DNA of 64,000 nt, taken from contig NC_043743.1 in assembly GCF_004337985.1 (NCBI RefSeq), forward strand, positions 4,290,186-4,354,185, written 5' to 3'. The number at the start of each line of letters is the position of its first letter. Within the stretch, counting starts at the first letter, position 1. A program made the translations under genes and the position numbers. The DNA comes from Pyricularia pennisetigena (Eukaryota > Ascomycota > Sordariomycetes > Magnaporthales > Pyriculariaceae). Shown here piece after piece: positions 1-11,472 of the stretch. The notes under the pieces are model-generated. The model did not search any database and was not told the DNA's origin. It saw only the letters and a program-made list of their open reading frames with translations.

Positions 1-1250
1 GTCGCAATATGAGGTCTTTTTTTCAAAACAAAATCCCGTGGCCTTGCAAATAGGTCCTATTTTTATTTTTTTCGATTTTTAGGGTTTTACTGTTTTTTTT
101 CGCCTACCGCGATATCGTTTCAAATAAATAAACGATTATAGTCCGCGCGTTTTATTTTCACGTTATCCCTCCGTCACGAGGGTTTAACCAAAATTATTAT
201 TTTTGGGGGTTTCGAAATTATACCGTGTTTTTTTTGTAAAGCTCGCGGCCATTCGTCTCCTATAATCGTATCGAATTTTCGATATAGTAAATGCGTTCGT
301 CGGGGTCAGAAATGTAATGCGTTTTCCGTTGTTATTATTAATTATAAATGGGTTTTTTCTCTTACGTATATAAGCTTTATTATAATTTAGACCGTTCCTA
401 AGAAATCGTTCAAATTAGCAAAAGAAAACTGGAATTAAAAGAATTTAAAATGGAGGACGATATTTTTTGTTTCCAATAGGAAACTGCTCGTTTATAACGA
501 AAATTTTCCGAACAATTTAATTAGTTACTACGTTTACGCAAACAAAAACGTTTTTTCCAATTTCGCAACGAAGCCGAAGCCGCTCGTTTGGATGCTAAAC
601 TATTGGTTAAGAATACTAAGGAAAGGGATCGTTTGGGTGTCGATAAATTGTTTTTCGATAATCCCTCCGAATCGAGGTTAGTCCCGGAGTTGAATTTTTT
701 GGATTACGTCAATATTATTAGCTGGTCCTCGGTATTGGGTACCGATCCGTGCAATTAGTCTTTTGCAGGTTTAATTTTTAAAAATGGTAAATAGTATTTT
801 TTTAGGTCGTTTTCTTTTTTTTGTTTATTTTGTTCGCAAATCCAATTCCTGGTAATATGGGCGGAACAGTCTTTTGCAATTTCGGAAATAGTTAAAGAAA
901 TTCCCAAATATGTTTCTTGTATTTATAATTTTCCCATTTAACGAGGTATTTTGTTTTACCGTAGTTGCATTTGTGGTCCAGTATTTGTTCGACGTTATAC
1001 GTTCTATTTGCGTCGATTTCAACTGTTTTTTTATATACTAATACCGTATGGTATTGGTCCTAGAAAAATACGTGGAACGTTGGGTGGATTGTTTTGATAT
1101 TTCGTAATAAATGTTTGTATTTAGTTTCGCTAATCTTTTTATCGATTTTAAAGGATCCAAGTTTTTTAAAATTAAATGTGCTATTTGGTCGTTGTTTTTA
1201 ATATTGCGTCGAGTAAAATAAACGTTATTTCCTTCCTAGAAAAACAGTTT
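1..1250. other. AT-rich RIP-like sequence, no gene
   Basis: Very AT-rich sequence with stops in all frames and no recognisable domain. Phrases look like decayed retroelement sequence, but nothing can be assigned. It probably belongs to the flank or 3' end of the minus-strand gypsy element that follows. Confidence 0.5.
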
Positions 1251-1617
1251 TTTTATCCGATGTTGGTTAGCATATTTGGTTATTTTCTTTCGTACGAATT
1301 TTAGTTTTTGTTGGAATTTTTATTGGAGTTTTCGTAATTCGTTTGCTTGTTTATCGGTTTATGGGGCCGTAATTGTGGTTTTAAGTTTTCCATAAACCGT
1401 AGGGTTAAGTTCGTAGCTAAAATAAAGCGGGGTTATTTTGGTATTTTAATTTTTAAGCTGTTACACGCGAATTGTGCCGTTGGTAGTAGTTACACCCAAT
1501 TATCCTGTTTATAATTTATATAATATTTTAAATACTGTTCAGTATTTGATTCTTTCGTTTTGCTTATCCATTTATTTGTGGGTGGAATATTGTAAACAAC
1601 TTGTGGTTGGTTCCTAG

Positions 1618-1959
1618 CTATTTTATTAGAAATTTCCATAATTGTAATGTAAAAAACTTATTTTTGTTTATAATAATGCTTTTTAGAAATCCTTGGTTGC
1701 TGACAATTATTCGAAGGAAAATGTAAACAATTCTTTCGGCGTTGCTTCTTTCTTTATAGGGTAAGAAATAAATGTATTTGGCGAATTTGTCCATTATAAT
1801 CAATATATTATTATATTTAATTTTAATAAATGGTTTCTCGGAAGTTGGTGATTTGACGATAAAATCTATTTTAATGGCATACCAAGTTTTGTTAGGGGTT
1901 GGTAGAAGTTGTAAAAACTTGTTAAGCTTATGTTTTACGGATTTGGTTTTTCCGCACAA
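1618..1959 (-). pseudogene. Gypsy integrase core fragment
   Basis: A 113-codon open stretch carries the gypsy integrase signature: WYAIKIDFIVKSPTS (normally W..I..DFI..LP.S), ILIIMDKFAKY (normally ILV.VDR.TK.) and IIVSNQGF, where an active enzyme has a D in IVSDRG. Catalytic acidic positions are therefore partly lost (D to N), consistent with RIP-type G-to-A change. It is a fragment of the decayed element and not a host gene. Confidence 0.75.
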
Positions 1960-2849
1960 TCCGCAATTTTTGATAGTTTTTCATACTTTTTATCGTATTT
2001 TTCTGATATTGTAACGCTGTTTTAGCCGTTTTTATATTTTGGAAATTTTTGGTGTCCGTGGGCCTTATTTCCGTGGATTTGTCCTCTTTTCTATGGTGTA
2101 ACTACCGTGTTGGTTATTATAAGGTTTCGGTAAATTGGTGAAAGGTTTCCGTTATTGTTTATTGTAAAAATCTTTCGTGTTTTTTCGGGTATTATGTTTT
2201 TATAATTTTGTTTTCGGTTAAAGGCGTCGGCCTTACCGTTTTCTTTTTTCGATAAATAATCCTAAAATGGAGTTTAAATAGGAATTTTGCCCATTTAGTT
2301 TGTCGTTTGTTTAATATCTTATTAGTGGTAAAATAGGTTAGGGTTTTGTAGTCCGGATAATTTAATATTTCGTATTGAATTCCGGATAGTTGTCGTTTTC
2401 ATTTTTCGATTGTTCTGATAATAGCTATAAATCTTTTATCGTGGATTTGGTAATTGAATTTTGGTTTATGTCATTTTTGTAGAAAAAAGGCGCAAAAGTG
2501 CAGGCGTTTTATTTCGTTTTGCTGGTTAAATTATCCTCCAATGATAAGGTTGGATGCGTCAATTTCGATTTCGAAAGGTTTTATTAGATTTGGTATTTTA
2601 AAAATTGGTTTTCAGGCTATTGCGTCTCGTAATTATTCGAAAATTAATTATATTTATTCCGTCCATTGGAACTTTAAATCTTTTTTGATTATGTTGGTTG
2701 ATAAGATGGCGATTGCGCCACAATCTTTAATAAATCTTATGTAAAAACTTATAAATTCAAGGAATACCCGAATGTTTTTTACGTTTTATAACTAGGGCTA
2801 TGTTTTTACTGTTTACATTTTAAATTTTTTTATCCTAATTTCTCCAGGG

Positions 2850-3320
2850 GCGATAATGTATTTTAGAAAAATGATTTTTTTGCTGTCCAAAATACATTTT
2901 TCAGGTTTAATTGAAATTTAGCGTTTTGTAATTTTTGTAAAATTGTGTGAACCAATTTTTCATAGTTTTTCAACGTCTCGGAAAATTAAGGATGTCGTCC
3001 AGGTAAATAACGATATAAATATTTAGGCGTTTTTTAAAAACGTGATTAATTGTAGTTTGGAAAGTAGCGGGGGCGTTCGTAAAACCGAAAAGTATTACCA
3101 GGTATTCGTAATATTTTCGTTTAATACGAAATGCTGTTGTTCATTCCTCGCCTTCCCTTATACTGATTAAATTATCTGTTTTTTTAAATTTAACCTCTTA
3201 AACCATTATGTTTAGCAAAGAATATTTCGGAATTTTCCTATTAGCGGGAGCGAATAGCAATGTTTTATTTTAATATCGTTTAATTGTTTATAATCCACGC
3301 ATAATCGTAATTTTCCGTTT
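2850..3320 (-). pseudogene. Gypsy reverse transcriptase core, broken
   Basis: Minus-strand translation in shifting frames shows the gypsy RT palm: a segment resembling AFRTKRKYYEYLV, then TNAPATFQ-like, then YLDDILIFSE-like and a thumb segment resembling LGYIIAPGEI. Each block is in a different frame or interrupted by TAA/TAG. No intact ORF remains. Confidence 0.65.
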
Positions 3321-5185
3321 TTTTAGTACGAAAAGGATTGGGTATCCTGCTGGTAATGTCGATGGTTTAATAGAACCTTTTTCAAAGTTTTTTGCGAGGT
3401 ATTCGTTTAAGACCTCCATTTGTGTTGGATTTAAACCGTAAATTTTATGCAATTTTGGTTAGGTTCCTTTTCAATGGTATTTTATAATCGAACGGGCTGT
3501 GCGCGGGTAATCCTGTTTCGAGTTTGTAATTAAATAATCATGTATAAATTTGTTATTTTTTTGGGATTTAGCCGCTTTTGGTGTGTCTTTTTGTGGTTAA
3601 TAATGTGTAATTGGATCGGCTTTGGCCTGTGGATAGTCGTTTTCTTTAAAACATTAATTCCGGGATCAGTCGTTTTTTTATAGGTATACCATTCATTTTA
3701 TTTGGTTTTTCCGTATTTTATATTTCCTGTGTAAACCCTTTTTTGCTGGAGGCTAATTAATAGTTAGGCATTTTTTTATTGGATTTGGCTTATAATCCAA
3801 TTTATCCTGGGGTTGTTTTTTCTAAACCAGGGAATTTTTAAAATTATGTTTTTATTCCCTATTTCTGTAATATTTAAAGTGATATGTTTTTTTCATTTAT
3901 AATTTTCCATTTAAAGGTGTACGGTTTCTGTTTCAATGGTGCCGTTCCCGTATAAAATTGCCTTTTTTTACGGTTTGCAATTGGTATAGTTCTGTTTTTA
4001 ATTGAAATATCCGTCGGTTTTTTACGATTTTTAGGGAAATGTAAGTTTTTACATTCTGCTGTTAGAAAGCACTCGTATGGGTTTTCCATTAAATTATAAA
4101 TTTATGAGTATATATTCGTGTATTGCTATCGTGGTTTGCGTAACGTTTAAGGCTTTTTGTTCCGTTTTAATTATTATTACCGTCTGGTCCTCTGTACCGT
4201 TTGGCCATTTTAGTGTTTTAATTTGTTGGACTCGCGTTATAAATCCTTATTTTCTTTGTTTCGAGGCGTATAATTGTTTTTAATTTTAATTTAATCGAAT
4301 GGGTGTCCTGTTACTGCGTGTACTTTCCGTGCGTCCGTGGGTATTTCGTTGTCTTTTAAGCTGGGGTTCCACACGATTTTGGTTATTGGTACGGGTCCTG
4401 GTTATCGTAATTTTATTTCCTATTATGCTTATATTTTGGCTAATATATATATTTTGTAAATATTTGGGATGGATTCGTACCATGGGAATTATTTTGAATT
4501 GCAGTATATTATATGGTAATCGTTATAAAAGGTGAAAATTACGGATGGTTCGGTACTAAATTTTCTTCTAATCTCCCAATTGGGTAGGTCGGTGGTAATA
4601 AATAATTCGGGAATACCTATTGGTTTGCGTCGTCGTGGGAAGAAATTGTGGAATAGTTTCCTGCTAAAATGCAATCCGCAATTATTTCGAAAACATTTTA
4701 CTCAAACAATCTTTATATATTTAAGGCATTTGGTGTCCAAAATCGGGTGGTTTCCGAGAATTGGATTGATTGGTCCAGTAAAGTTTTATATTTATATTCG
4801 AAATGGTATTCCGGGGAACTGTATGAATTGGTCGTTTCGCTATAAATTGATGGGTTTTTTCGTATACGTAAAGGTGATTCTCCATTATTTTATTATATAG
4901 GTTTAAAGGTATAACCTTTTTTCCGTGTAATTCGTTTTTTAATTTATTATTGGATTCGTTTGCTGGGGTTTGTTAGATTACTCGGATGCGGTAGGTTTAT
5001 CCCAATAGTTCTGGTTTTGATATTTCTGAGGGTTTTTAACTCCGTAAGTTCGGGTAATCTGGCGTTTTATCCATATAGTATAGCTGGTGGTTTGGTCCTA
5101 ATGGGTACGCGGTTTCCTACTGCTAGGGTCCGGGTACTTTGGGGCTTTAACGGGTACCATTTTGCATCCATTTTCGAGCTATTAT

Positions 5186-5784
5186 TGTTAACAATATGGG
5201 TTGTTAACAGGGGGTAAGGCATTAGCCTAGGTGCGGCGTGGTGCTAATTGCGTTATAAAGGCCTGTAATTACAGGGTTTGTATACACTAAATTCACTAAT
5301 TTTGGGATTGATAAATTTAATTCATTAATGGGGGAAATTTTGCTTGATTTCCCTTACATACTCTCCGACATCGAAATGGGGGTCCGCACCCCGCAAAGGG
5401 TTCCGGTGCCGCACACGATTTTCCGAAAACTTATTTTGTATACGTTGTTAAAAAAACACCTTTATTTCCATATAAACCACTTTTGGGTTCGCACTAATTT
5501 GCTAATTTGGTGAAAATTTCAACCCGGTACAGGGTGATTGATTTGTAAATGCAGGGTGGGTATTAAACCCGGTACAGGGTGATTGATTTGTAAATGCAGG
5601 GTGGGTATTAAACCCGGTACAGGGTGAAACCCCATTCGCTGATTTTGAATCGCAATTCCTGCAACATATAAAATATAATAGAAAATCCGACAGCCTTAAC
5701 AGCCCCATTTCGGCATTATTAATTATGGCTTATATACAAATAAAAGTGGACCCATTACATACTAAATAACGTATATAATTAACA
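5186..5784 (-). repeat. Copia LTR copy A (left LTR of the copia element)
   Basis: A block of about 599 bp begins TGTTAA and ends TTAACA. It shares a long conserved core (ATGGGGGTCCGCACCCCG and following sequence) with 10381-10881 in the same orientation and with 10902-11469 inverted. It lies immediately left of the copia pol remains. Because that element reads on the minus strand, this is its 3' LTR. It contains an extra 45-bp tandem expansion. Confidence 0.75.
5521..5627 (+). repeat. 45-bp tandem repeat inside LTR A (about 2.4 copies)
   Basis: The unit starting AACCCGGTACAGGGTGATTG is repeated perfectly at 5521-5565 and 5566-5610, then partially to 5627. The other two LTR copies carry only one diverged version, so the expansion is specific to this copy. 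The two full units look identical while the surroundings are RIP-mutated, which suggests a recent duplication. Confidence 0.9.
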
Positions 5785-5989
5785 CCCCTTTTCTTTTGCT
5801 ATTGTTTATATAAAGTCGGAAAAAAAAGTATATAAAAATAAAACTTTAAAAAAAAAGAGATCCCCCTTATGTCCCAACCCGACTTGAACTCCCGAAATAA
5901 ACCCCCTGGATAATTAAGCCCTTTATACCGACCTATAACCCCGGAAATGGACGAACCCCCGAATTGGAAAAAACCCCCAAAATTGTAAC

Positions 5990-6070
5990 AACCCCCGGAT
6001 TCGAACCCCCGATTTGCATAATATTAACCCACGGAATTAACTATTAGACCAGGTAATTAGTTTGGCTATT
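5990..6070 (-). other. tRNA-like sequence (degenerate A box, perfect B box)
   Basis: The minus strand has GGTTCGAATCC (6007-5997), a perfect Pol III B box. About 50 nt upstream is TAATTACCTGG (6059-6049), which fits the A box except where RIP-like changes have occurred. No acceptor stem could be closed by eye. It is either a decayed tRNA copy or a tRNA-derived sequence within the copia internal region. Confidence 0.35.
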
Positions 6071-6494
6071 CGCTGGTAATAATACAAATTAAGCATAATA
6101 TATAAAATATTTCGAATGCGTAAATCGCCCAAAACACGAGCTTTTTTTAATTTTAATTTAACTTTTGGTATAAAGTCGGTATAAATTGCTTATTAATTAA
6201 CCTATATGGGGTAAATTCGGGTAATACGGCCAGTATTAGGCTAATAAAAATCCAATATTTGCAAATAAAGAAAATGTAATGGGTAATTAGCTAACGAACT
6301 AATTATATAATATTTTAAAATTTAGTAGGTAAAGATTAACTTTTTAAGGGTTTAAGCTTTATAAATTTCAAAAAAAACTTTGTAAATTGGAAGCGTAAGG
6401 GGTTTTGCTAGGTTATTAGCGGGCATTTGTTTGGATTCCAGGTATTTTAAAATTATTAATCCTTTTATAATTAACTCCCGTACGTACTAAACTT

Positions 6495-6866
6495 TTAATA
6501 ACGTAAATTTAGTACGTTAGTGGTACGTAGGGTTATATACGTTATATATAAACCTGTATTATCCCCAAATATTATTATAAAACCTTTTAAAGGTAATCCA
6601 ATTTTTATAAATAAATTTTTAAGCCATTGTGCTTTACGCAGGGTTTCCGCTATAGTATTGGTTTTGGTTTCTGGAATATTTAAAGCTATAATATTAGCCT
6701 TTTTGCATTTCCACGTTATAAAACCTCCAAATAAGGTATACAAATATCCGTAAATGGATTTTGAATTTTCCCTCGCCCCGGCAAAATCGTTATTATTAAA
6801 ACCCAGTAATTTTATGTTTTTAAAACCCCCTATTAATAAATTGGGTGGTAATTCGGCTTTAAACAT
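6495..6866 (-). pseudogene. Copia RNase H domain fragment
   Basis: A 123-codon stretch with the copia RNase H signature: LLGFNNNDFAGARENSKS (normally GYSDADFAGD...KST), SIYGYLYTLFGGFITWKCKK (normally S.GY.F.L.GG.ISWKSKK) and IIIFGDNTGL (normally I..DNQ.A). The first catalytic acidic residue region reads N where D is usual (FNNNDF), again G-to-A-like. It is part of the copia element. Confidence 0.8.
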
Positions 6867-8314
6867 TTTATTTCCGTAACAAATAAATAAGGATTTAGTA
6901 CCCGCTAAATAACGTAATAAGTTTTTAATCGCCGTTAAATGGATTAGAATAGTTTTTACTCAAAAACGTGAAAGCCACTAAACCGTAAAACCGATATCCG
7001 GGCGCGTTAATAGCATTAAATATATAAGGGTACCGATAATACGCGGTAAATATTTAACTTTTAACGCATTTACGGGCTTACCCCCGTTATATTTTAGCAC
7101 ACCCGGTTGTAAAAAAACAAATAAAGGTTTGCAATTAATTAATTCGAACGTTATTAATGCTTTCTTTATATATTGATTTTAATGAAGCTACCATAGGAAT
7201 TTAGGCCTATTTTTTATAATTCAAACGTTTAAAACATAGGTTGCAGGGCCCCTGTTTTCCAACGCGTATACTTTATTAAAACAGGTTTTTAAATCCTGAA
7301 TATATTGCAATTTAGGACTTATTAGCAGGCAGTCGATTACAAAAGTAACGATAAAATGTTTGGATTTAACGTTATACAAGACAGCGGGATTAAAGATTAA
7401 CGGTTTAAAACCTTTTTTAAAAAATAGGGTTTTAAATTTGTTTTACCATTTTTTTGGACCCTGTTTTAAACCATATAACGCTTTTTCCAATAATATAACC
7501 TGCAATTTTTTCGGGTTATAACCCATTTCCACTAAAATTTTAGCGGTGGTAGGGTTACAATTTTTTGCCCATTCGTTAAAACCGTTTGGAATTTGCAAAT
7601 ATATATTTACGTCGGTAAAATCACTATTTAAAAACGCACCGATAAAATCGATTTGTTTTATTTCCCAATTTTGTGCATTAGTTATAATTAATAATATACG
7701 CCAGGTAAGTGGTATATTAATATTAGGGAAAATTTCGATATAATTTAGGCCTTCGACCTGTAAAAAACCCCTAAGAACAGATTTAACTTTATATTTTATA
7801 GGTTTATTATTTTTATCCTTTTTTAATTTAAATACCGGCCGGGTAAAAACGAGTTTACGGTTTATAGGTATTTTAATTTTAGTGATAAAACGGAAAGTTT
7901 CTGCAATAACAATCTGGCCGAATTTAGACGTTAAAGCAGTTAACCATTTGGCATTTTCAGGGCTATTTAAAGCCTATCGGTAGCTATTTGGTTCACCGTT
8001 TTTAGTGGGTTTTTTCTTTATTTTCTTTTTGGTTTAAAAATAAACATAATGCACGTAATTTATATTTATTAGATTTGGGTTTTCGAACTGCGAATTCAAC
8101 TCCATATTCTGTATTTTAGGTGCTAAAAACACCGGAATTTCTATTGTTTTAGGTACTGGATTCGGTACCGCTACCGTTATAGGTTTTGGGGGGCGAACGG
8201 TAGGCTGTACAGGTTTGGCGGGCACTGTATTTTCAGGGTTTAAATACCCTATAACGGGTGGTAACTGCCCTGTAACAGGTGGTAAATACCTTGTATTTTC
8301 AGGTAATAAATACC

Positions 8315-8836
8315 CTATATTTTCAGGGTTTTTAAGGGATAATTATCCGCTGGAACGCTGTTGATTTCGTCTTTAGGTTCAGAATTAAAATCCCCTCTTA
8401 AATTTGTATTTTCCCCTTCTAAAACTTGTATCGTTTCCCTTGGAATAACCAAATTTTTAACGGTTATACCCTTTATAATTTTTACGGTGAAAGTTTTATA
8501 TACGGCCCGTTTAGCGGGTGCGTAAGCCAACGCTGTAAAATTTGATAAATGGATTAAAAGTTTCACCGTTTCGGTGCGGGGAACCAATTTATTAAATTTT
8601 TGGCGTTTTTTCAACGTTATAAGGACCTGGTATACAGTACTAATAACCCGAAAATACCCTGAATTGGGTTTGTGCGGTAATCCAAGTTGGAATTCGGAAT
8701 AAGATTCCTCGTAGGGTGTTAAATCCCTATTAATTACCGCTGTACTGTTAACTAAATTAACCACGGTTAACAGTAAATAACACCATAAATATAGTGGTAA
8801 ACCCGCCGTTATTATGGTAAACCGAAACCTATCCAA
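8315..8836 (-). pseudogene. Copia integrase C-terminal fragment
   Basis: The reading frame begins with AGLPLYLWCYLLLTVVNLVN, which matches the copia integrase phrase AGLP..LW.EA..TA.YL.NR, followed by DLTPYE (normally TPYE). Later residues weakly match the HLR.FGC and K...R segments. It supports the minus-strand orientation and INT-before-RT order of this element. Confidence 0.6.
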
Positions 8837-10090
8837 AATAACTTTAACGGACCGTTCCGTTAGTCCGTTTTGGCCGTGGTTATAGGGATTCGAAATGCTA
8901 AAATCAATACTTTTACTTGTAAACCAATTTTAAAAGTTTGTATTCACCTCGTGTCCCCCATCGAAGTGAAAATTTAGGGGGTAGCGCCCGTACGTAGCTT
9001 TTAAAACCTCAAAAAAAAACTTTAATAGCCACTAAAACCGTAGGTCCGGCTTTATTTTTTAATAGGATAAACCACCGAAAACGTGATTTTCGGTCCACTA
9101 ATAACAAAAATACGGGTTTTTTATTGTAAGGATTAGGCTTAAAAATCACTGTATTACCCTCTATAAAATCGAAAATATTAGGGGGTGTAGGGAGTGCGAC
9201 TTTATTTGTACGCCTAACAAAAATGGCTTTAACGCAAGCAATATAGGTAATTGCCCTAATTTTGTCAAAATTAGGTAAACCTTCTGTAATTTTAGCGGTT
9301 TTTTTAGCAGTAATAACCCTATATGCCCCAAACGCCTATATTATAGCAGGGTCTTTTAGGCCTGGATTTCGTTACAATTACCTGTAATTCCGTTTCCTTG
9401 AACGGTTAACCAGCCGTCCGTAATTCGTTTTAGCTTTAAAAGGAGGGAATTTATAGGGGCCTGCTTTTAATCCGATAACAAAAGAGGTTTTAACCACGGA
9501 TTTCTTACACGGGAAACCCCCTTTTTTGGAAATAGTCCCTTCTATATTAGATTGTAGAAAAGGGTTATTTAACGGTTTGCCGGGCCTACGGGGCCAAATT
9601 TTACGTGGACTTTCAGGGTTTTCACCGCTAGATTTTTGCTTCATAGGTCAATTTACGGTTATATCCGTATTTTGTTCGGGATTTAGCTTTTCCATTATCG
9701 TATTTTCTTCCGGTTCCGAATGTGAGGAGGTTACGAGATACAATAAGCTTAATCTTGAACGCGGGGAAAGGTGGATCACGTGTAAGGCTAATGGAACGTT
9801 AAAATGGCAGATAACCGTCTGCTAGCGGGTAATAGAGATAATATATTGTTGCACAATCCATTCGTTGAATCGTTGAATCGATGAAGGTTATGAAGGTGAT
9901 AAATCTAAGGCTAAGTTGTGAATTACGTGTTCGAATCCGTAGGTGCAGATCTTCGATCCGGATGTCCGGAATGCGGGGTCACGTCACATGATTTGGCCTT
10001 ATTCATGTGACTGACCTGCCGACCTATTGAGCCTAACGGCCCATTAAGCCTAACGGCCTATTGTGCTTATGCATGCACAGAAAATCTGCG

Positions 10091-10177
10091 ACCACAACGG
10101 GATTCGAACCCACGCACTTCAACGTATATATGATATAGATTATGGTACGTGCATTATACCACTAAGCTAGATTAAAT
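10091..10177 (-). other. tRNA pseudogene or tRNA-derived (SINE-like) sequence
   Basis: On the minus strand TAGCTTAGTGG (10169-10159) matches the A-box consensus and GGTTCGAATCC (10110-10100) matches the B box. A T stem can be drawn around the TTCGAAT loop. The seven bases before the A box (TTTAATC) do not pair with the sequence after the T arm (TGTGGTC), so the acceptor stem is lost. This is not a functional tRNA. It could be a Pol III-derived element head or an intron-bearing tRNA relic. Confidence 0.5.
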
Positions 10178-10245
10178 ATGACGTATTTGTTTTGTTGTTG
10201 AAACTATGAACAAAGACGTGATATATAAAGCTTTGTGTGTATAAA

Positions 10246-10378
10246 CGCGTATACGTTTTATTTGTTATTTATTTATTTATTCGATGCAGGGTGACTAATA
10301 AAATTAGCCCGTGTTAGCCGTTATAAGATAATGCAGGGTAGCTAATTTAATGAGCCCTGCGCTAGCCATGTTCACACT
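10246..10378 (+). repeat. ~130-bp dispersed repeat, copy 1
   Basis: Sequence from GTATACGTTTTATTTG to the GTTCACAC region is present, reverse-complemented, at 44406-44536. Inside are two related sub-blocks containing GCAGGGTGACTAAT and GCAGGGTAGCTAAT, so it is itself a diverged tandem duplication. It abuts the truncated left end of LTR B, suggesting an element junction. Confidence 0.7.
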
Positions 10379-10380
10379 AA

Positions 10381-10881
10381 AAAGCCTATAATTACAAGGT
10401 TTAAATATATTAAATATTTTATTAAAATGGTTTACTAGTTTTGGGACTGAGAGATTCAATTTATTGGTGGGGGAGAATTTACTTTATTTGCCTTACATTT
10501 TTCCGATATTGAAATGGGGGTCCGTACCCCGCAAAGCGTTCCGGTACCACACACGATTTTTCGAAAAATTATTTTATATACTTTGTTAAAAAAATACCCT
10601 TATTTCCATACAAACCATTTCTGGGCTCGCACTTATTTGCTAATTTGGTGAAAAATTTGAACCCGGTACAGGGTAGCTAACTCGTTTGTGCAGAGTAGGT
10701 GTTAAACCCGGTATAGGGTAAAAACCCCATTCGCTGACATTTTGAATCGCAACTCCTGCAATATATAAAATATAGTGGAAAATCCAACAGCCCTAATAGC
10801 CCCACTTCGGCATTGTTTATAATGGCTTATATACAAATAAAGGTGGACCCATTACATGCTAAATAACGCATATAATTAACA
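10381..10881 (-). repeat. Copia LTR copy B, truncated at its left end
   Basis: Homologous to LTR A from the AATTACA segment through ...AATTAACA at 10881. The part corresponding to the first ~75 bp of LTR A (GGCATTAGCCTAGG region) is missing. Same orientation as LTR A, so it would be the 5' LTR of the minus-strand copia element. Confidence 0.7.
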
Positions 10882-10901
10882 AATAGTAGCAAAAAAAGAG
10901 A

Positions 10902-11469
10902 TGTTAATTATCAGCGTTATTTAGCATATAATGGGTCCATTATTATCTGTATATAAGCTATAATAAATGGTGCCGAGATGGGGCTGTAGGGGTTTTCGGA
11001 TTTTCCGTTATACTTTATATTGCTGGAATTGCGATTTATAGGGTGAGCGAATGGGGTTTACCCTATACCAGGTTCAATATTCCCCCTGTATTTACGAATA
11101 AACTACCCTATATTGGGTTAAAGTTTTCACCAAATTAGCAAATTAATGCGAACCCAGAAATGATTTATATAAAAATAAACGTGTTTTTTCAACAACGTAT
11201 ATAAAATAACTTTTCGGAGAATCGTGTGCGGTACCGGACCGCTTTCAGGGGTGCGGACCCCCATTTCCATTTCGGAAACTATATAAGGGAGATAAAATAA
11301 AGTTTCCCCCACCAATGAACTTAAGCTATTAATCCTCAGATTAGTGAACCATTTTAGTGAACAATTTAGTGCATTTAAGCCCTGTAATTACAGACCTTAT
11401 AGCGCAACTAGCACCACGCCGCACCTAGGCTAATGCCTAAACCCCTATTAGCAAACCATATTATTAACA
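10902..11469 (+). repeat. Copia solo LTR copy C, inverted
   Basis: A 568-bp block starting TGTTAATTA and ending ATTAACA. It is homologous to LTR A and B but in opposite orientation, and only 20 bp separates it from LTR B. No pol sequence is attached on its right, where a pogo element begins, so it is a solo LTR. Terminal TGTTAAT/ATTAACA dinucleotide ends fit an LTR. Confidence 0.75.
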
Positions 11470-11472
11470 TTA

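Larger units (their letters stand above)
1300..4950 (-). mobile_element. Decayed Ty3/gypsy retrotransposon (pol region)
   Basis: Reading the minus strand from about 3.4 kb down to 1.6 kb gives reverse transcriptase, RNase H and integrase in the gypsy order. The RT part (about 3320-2850) reads piecewise with recognisable phrases such as YYEYLVMPFG-like, NAPATFQ-like and YLDDIL-like. The integrase follows at 1959-1618. Stops and frame changes occur every few dozen codons and the region is strongly AT-biased, as expected after RIP. The gag part would lie at about 4.0-4.9 kb but is not convincingly recognisable. No clear LTR pair was found, so the ends are approximate. Confidence 0.7.
5785..10380 (-). 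mobile_element. Decayed Ty1/copia retrotransposon, internal region
   Basis: Read on the minus strand, integrase C-terminal sequence (8836-8315) precedes RT and RNase H (ending near 6495). This INT-RT-RH order is diagnostic of Ty1/copia. The interior lies between LTR A (5186-5784) and LTR B (10381-10881), which are in the same orientation. Stops and frame breaks are frequent and no intact polyprotein remains. Upstream gag (about 9.0-9.8 kb) is not clearly recognisable. Confidence 0.75.
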
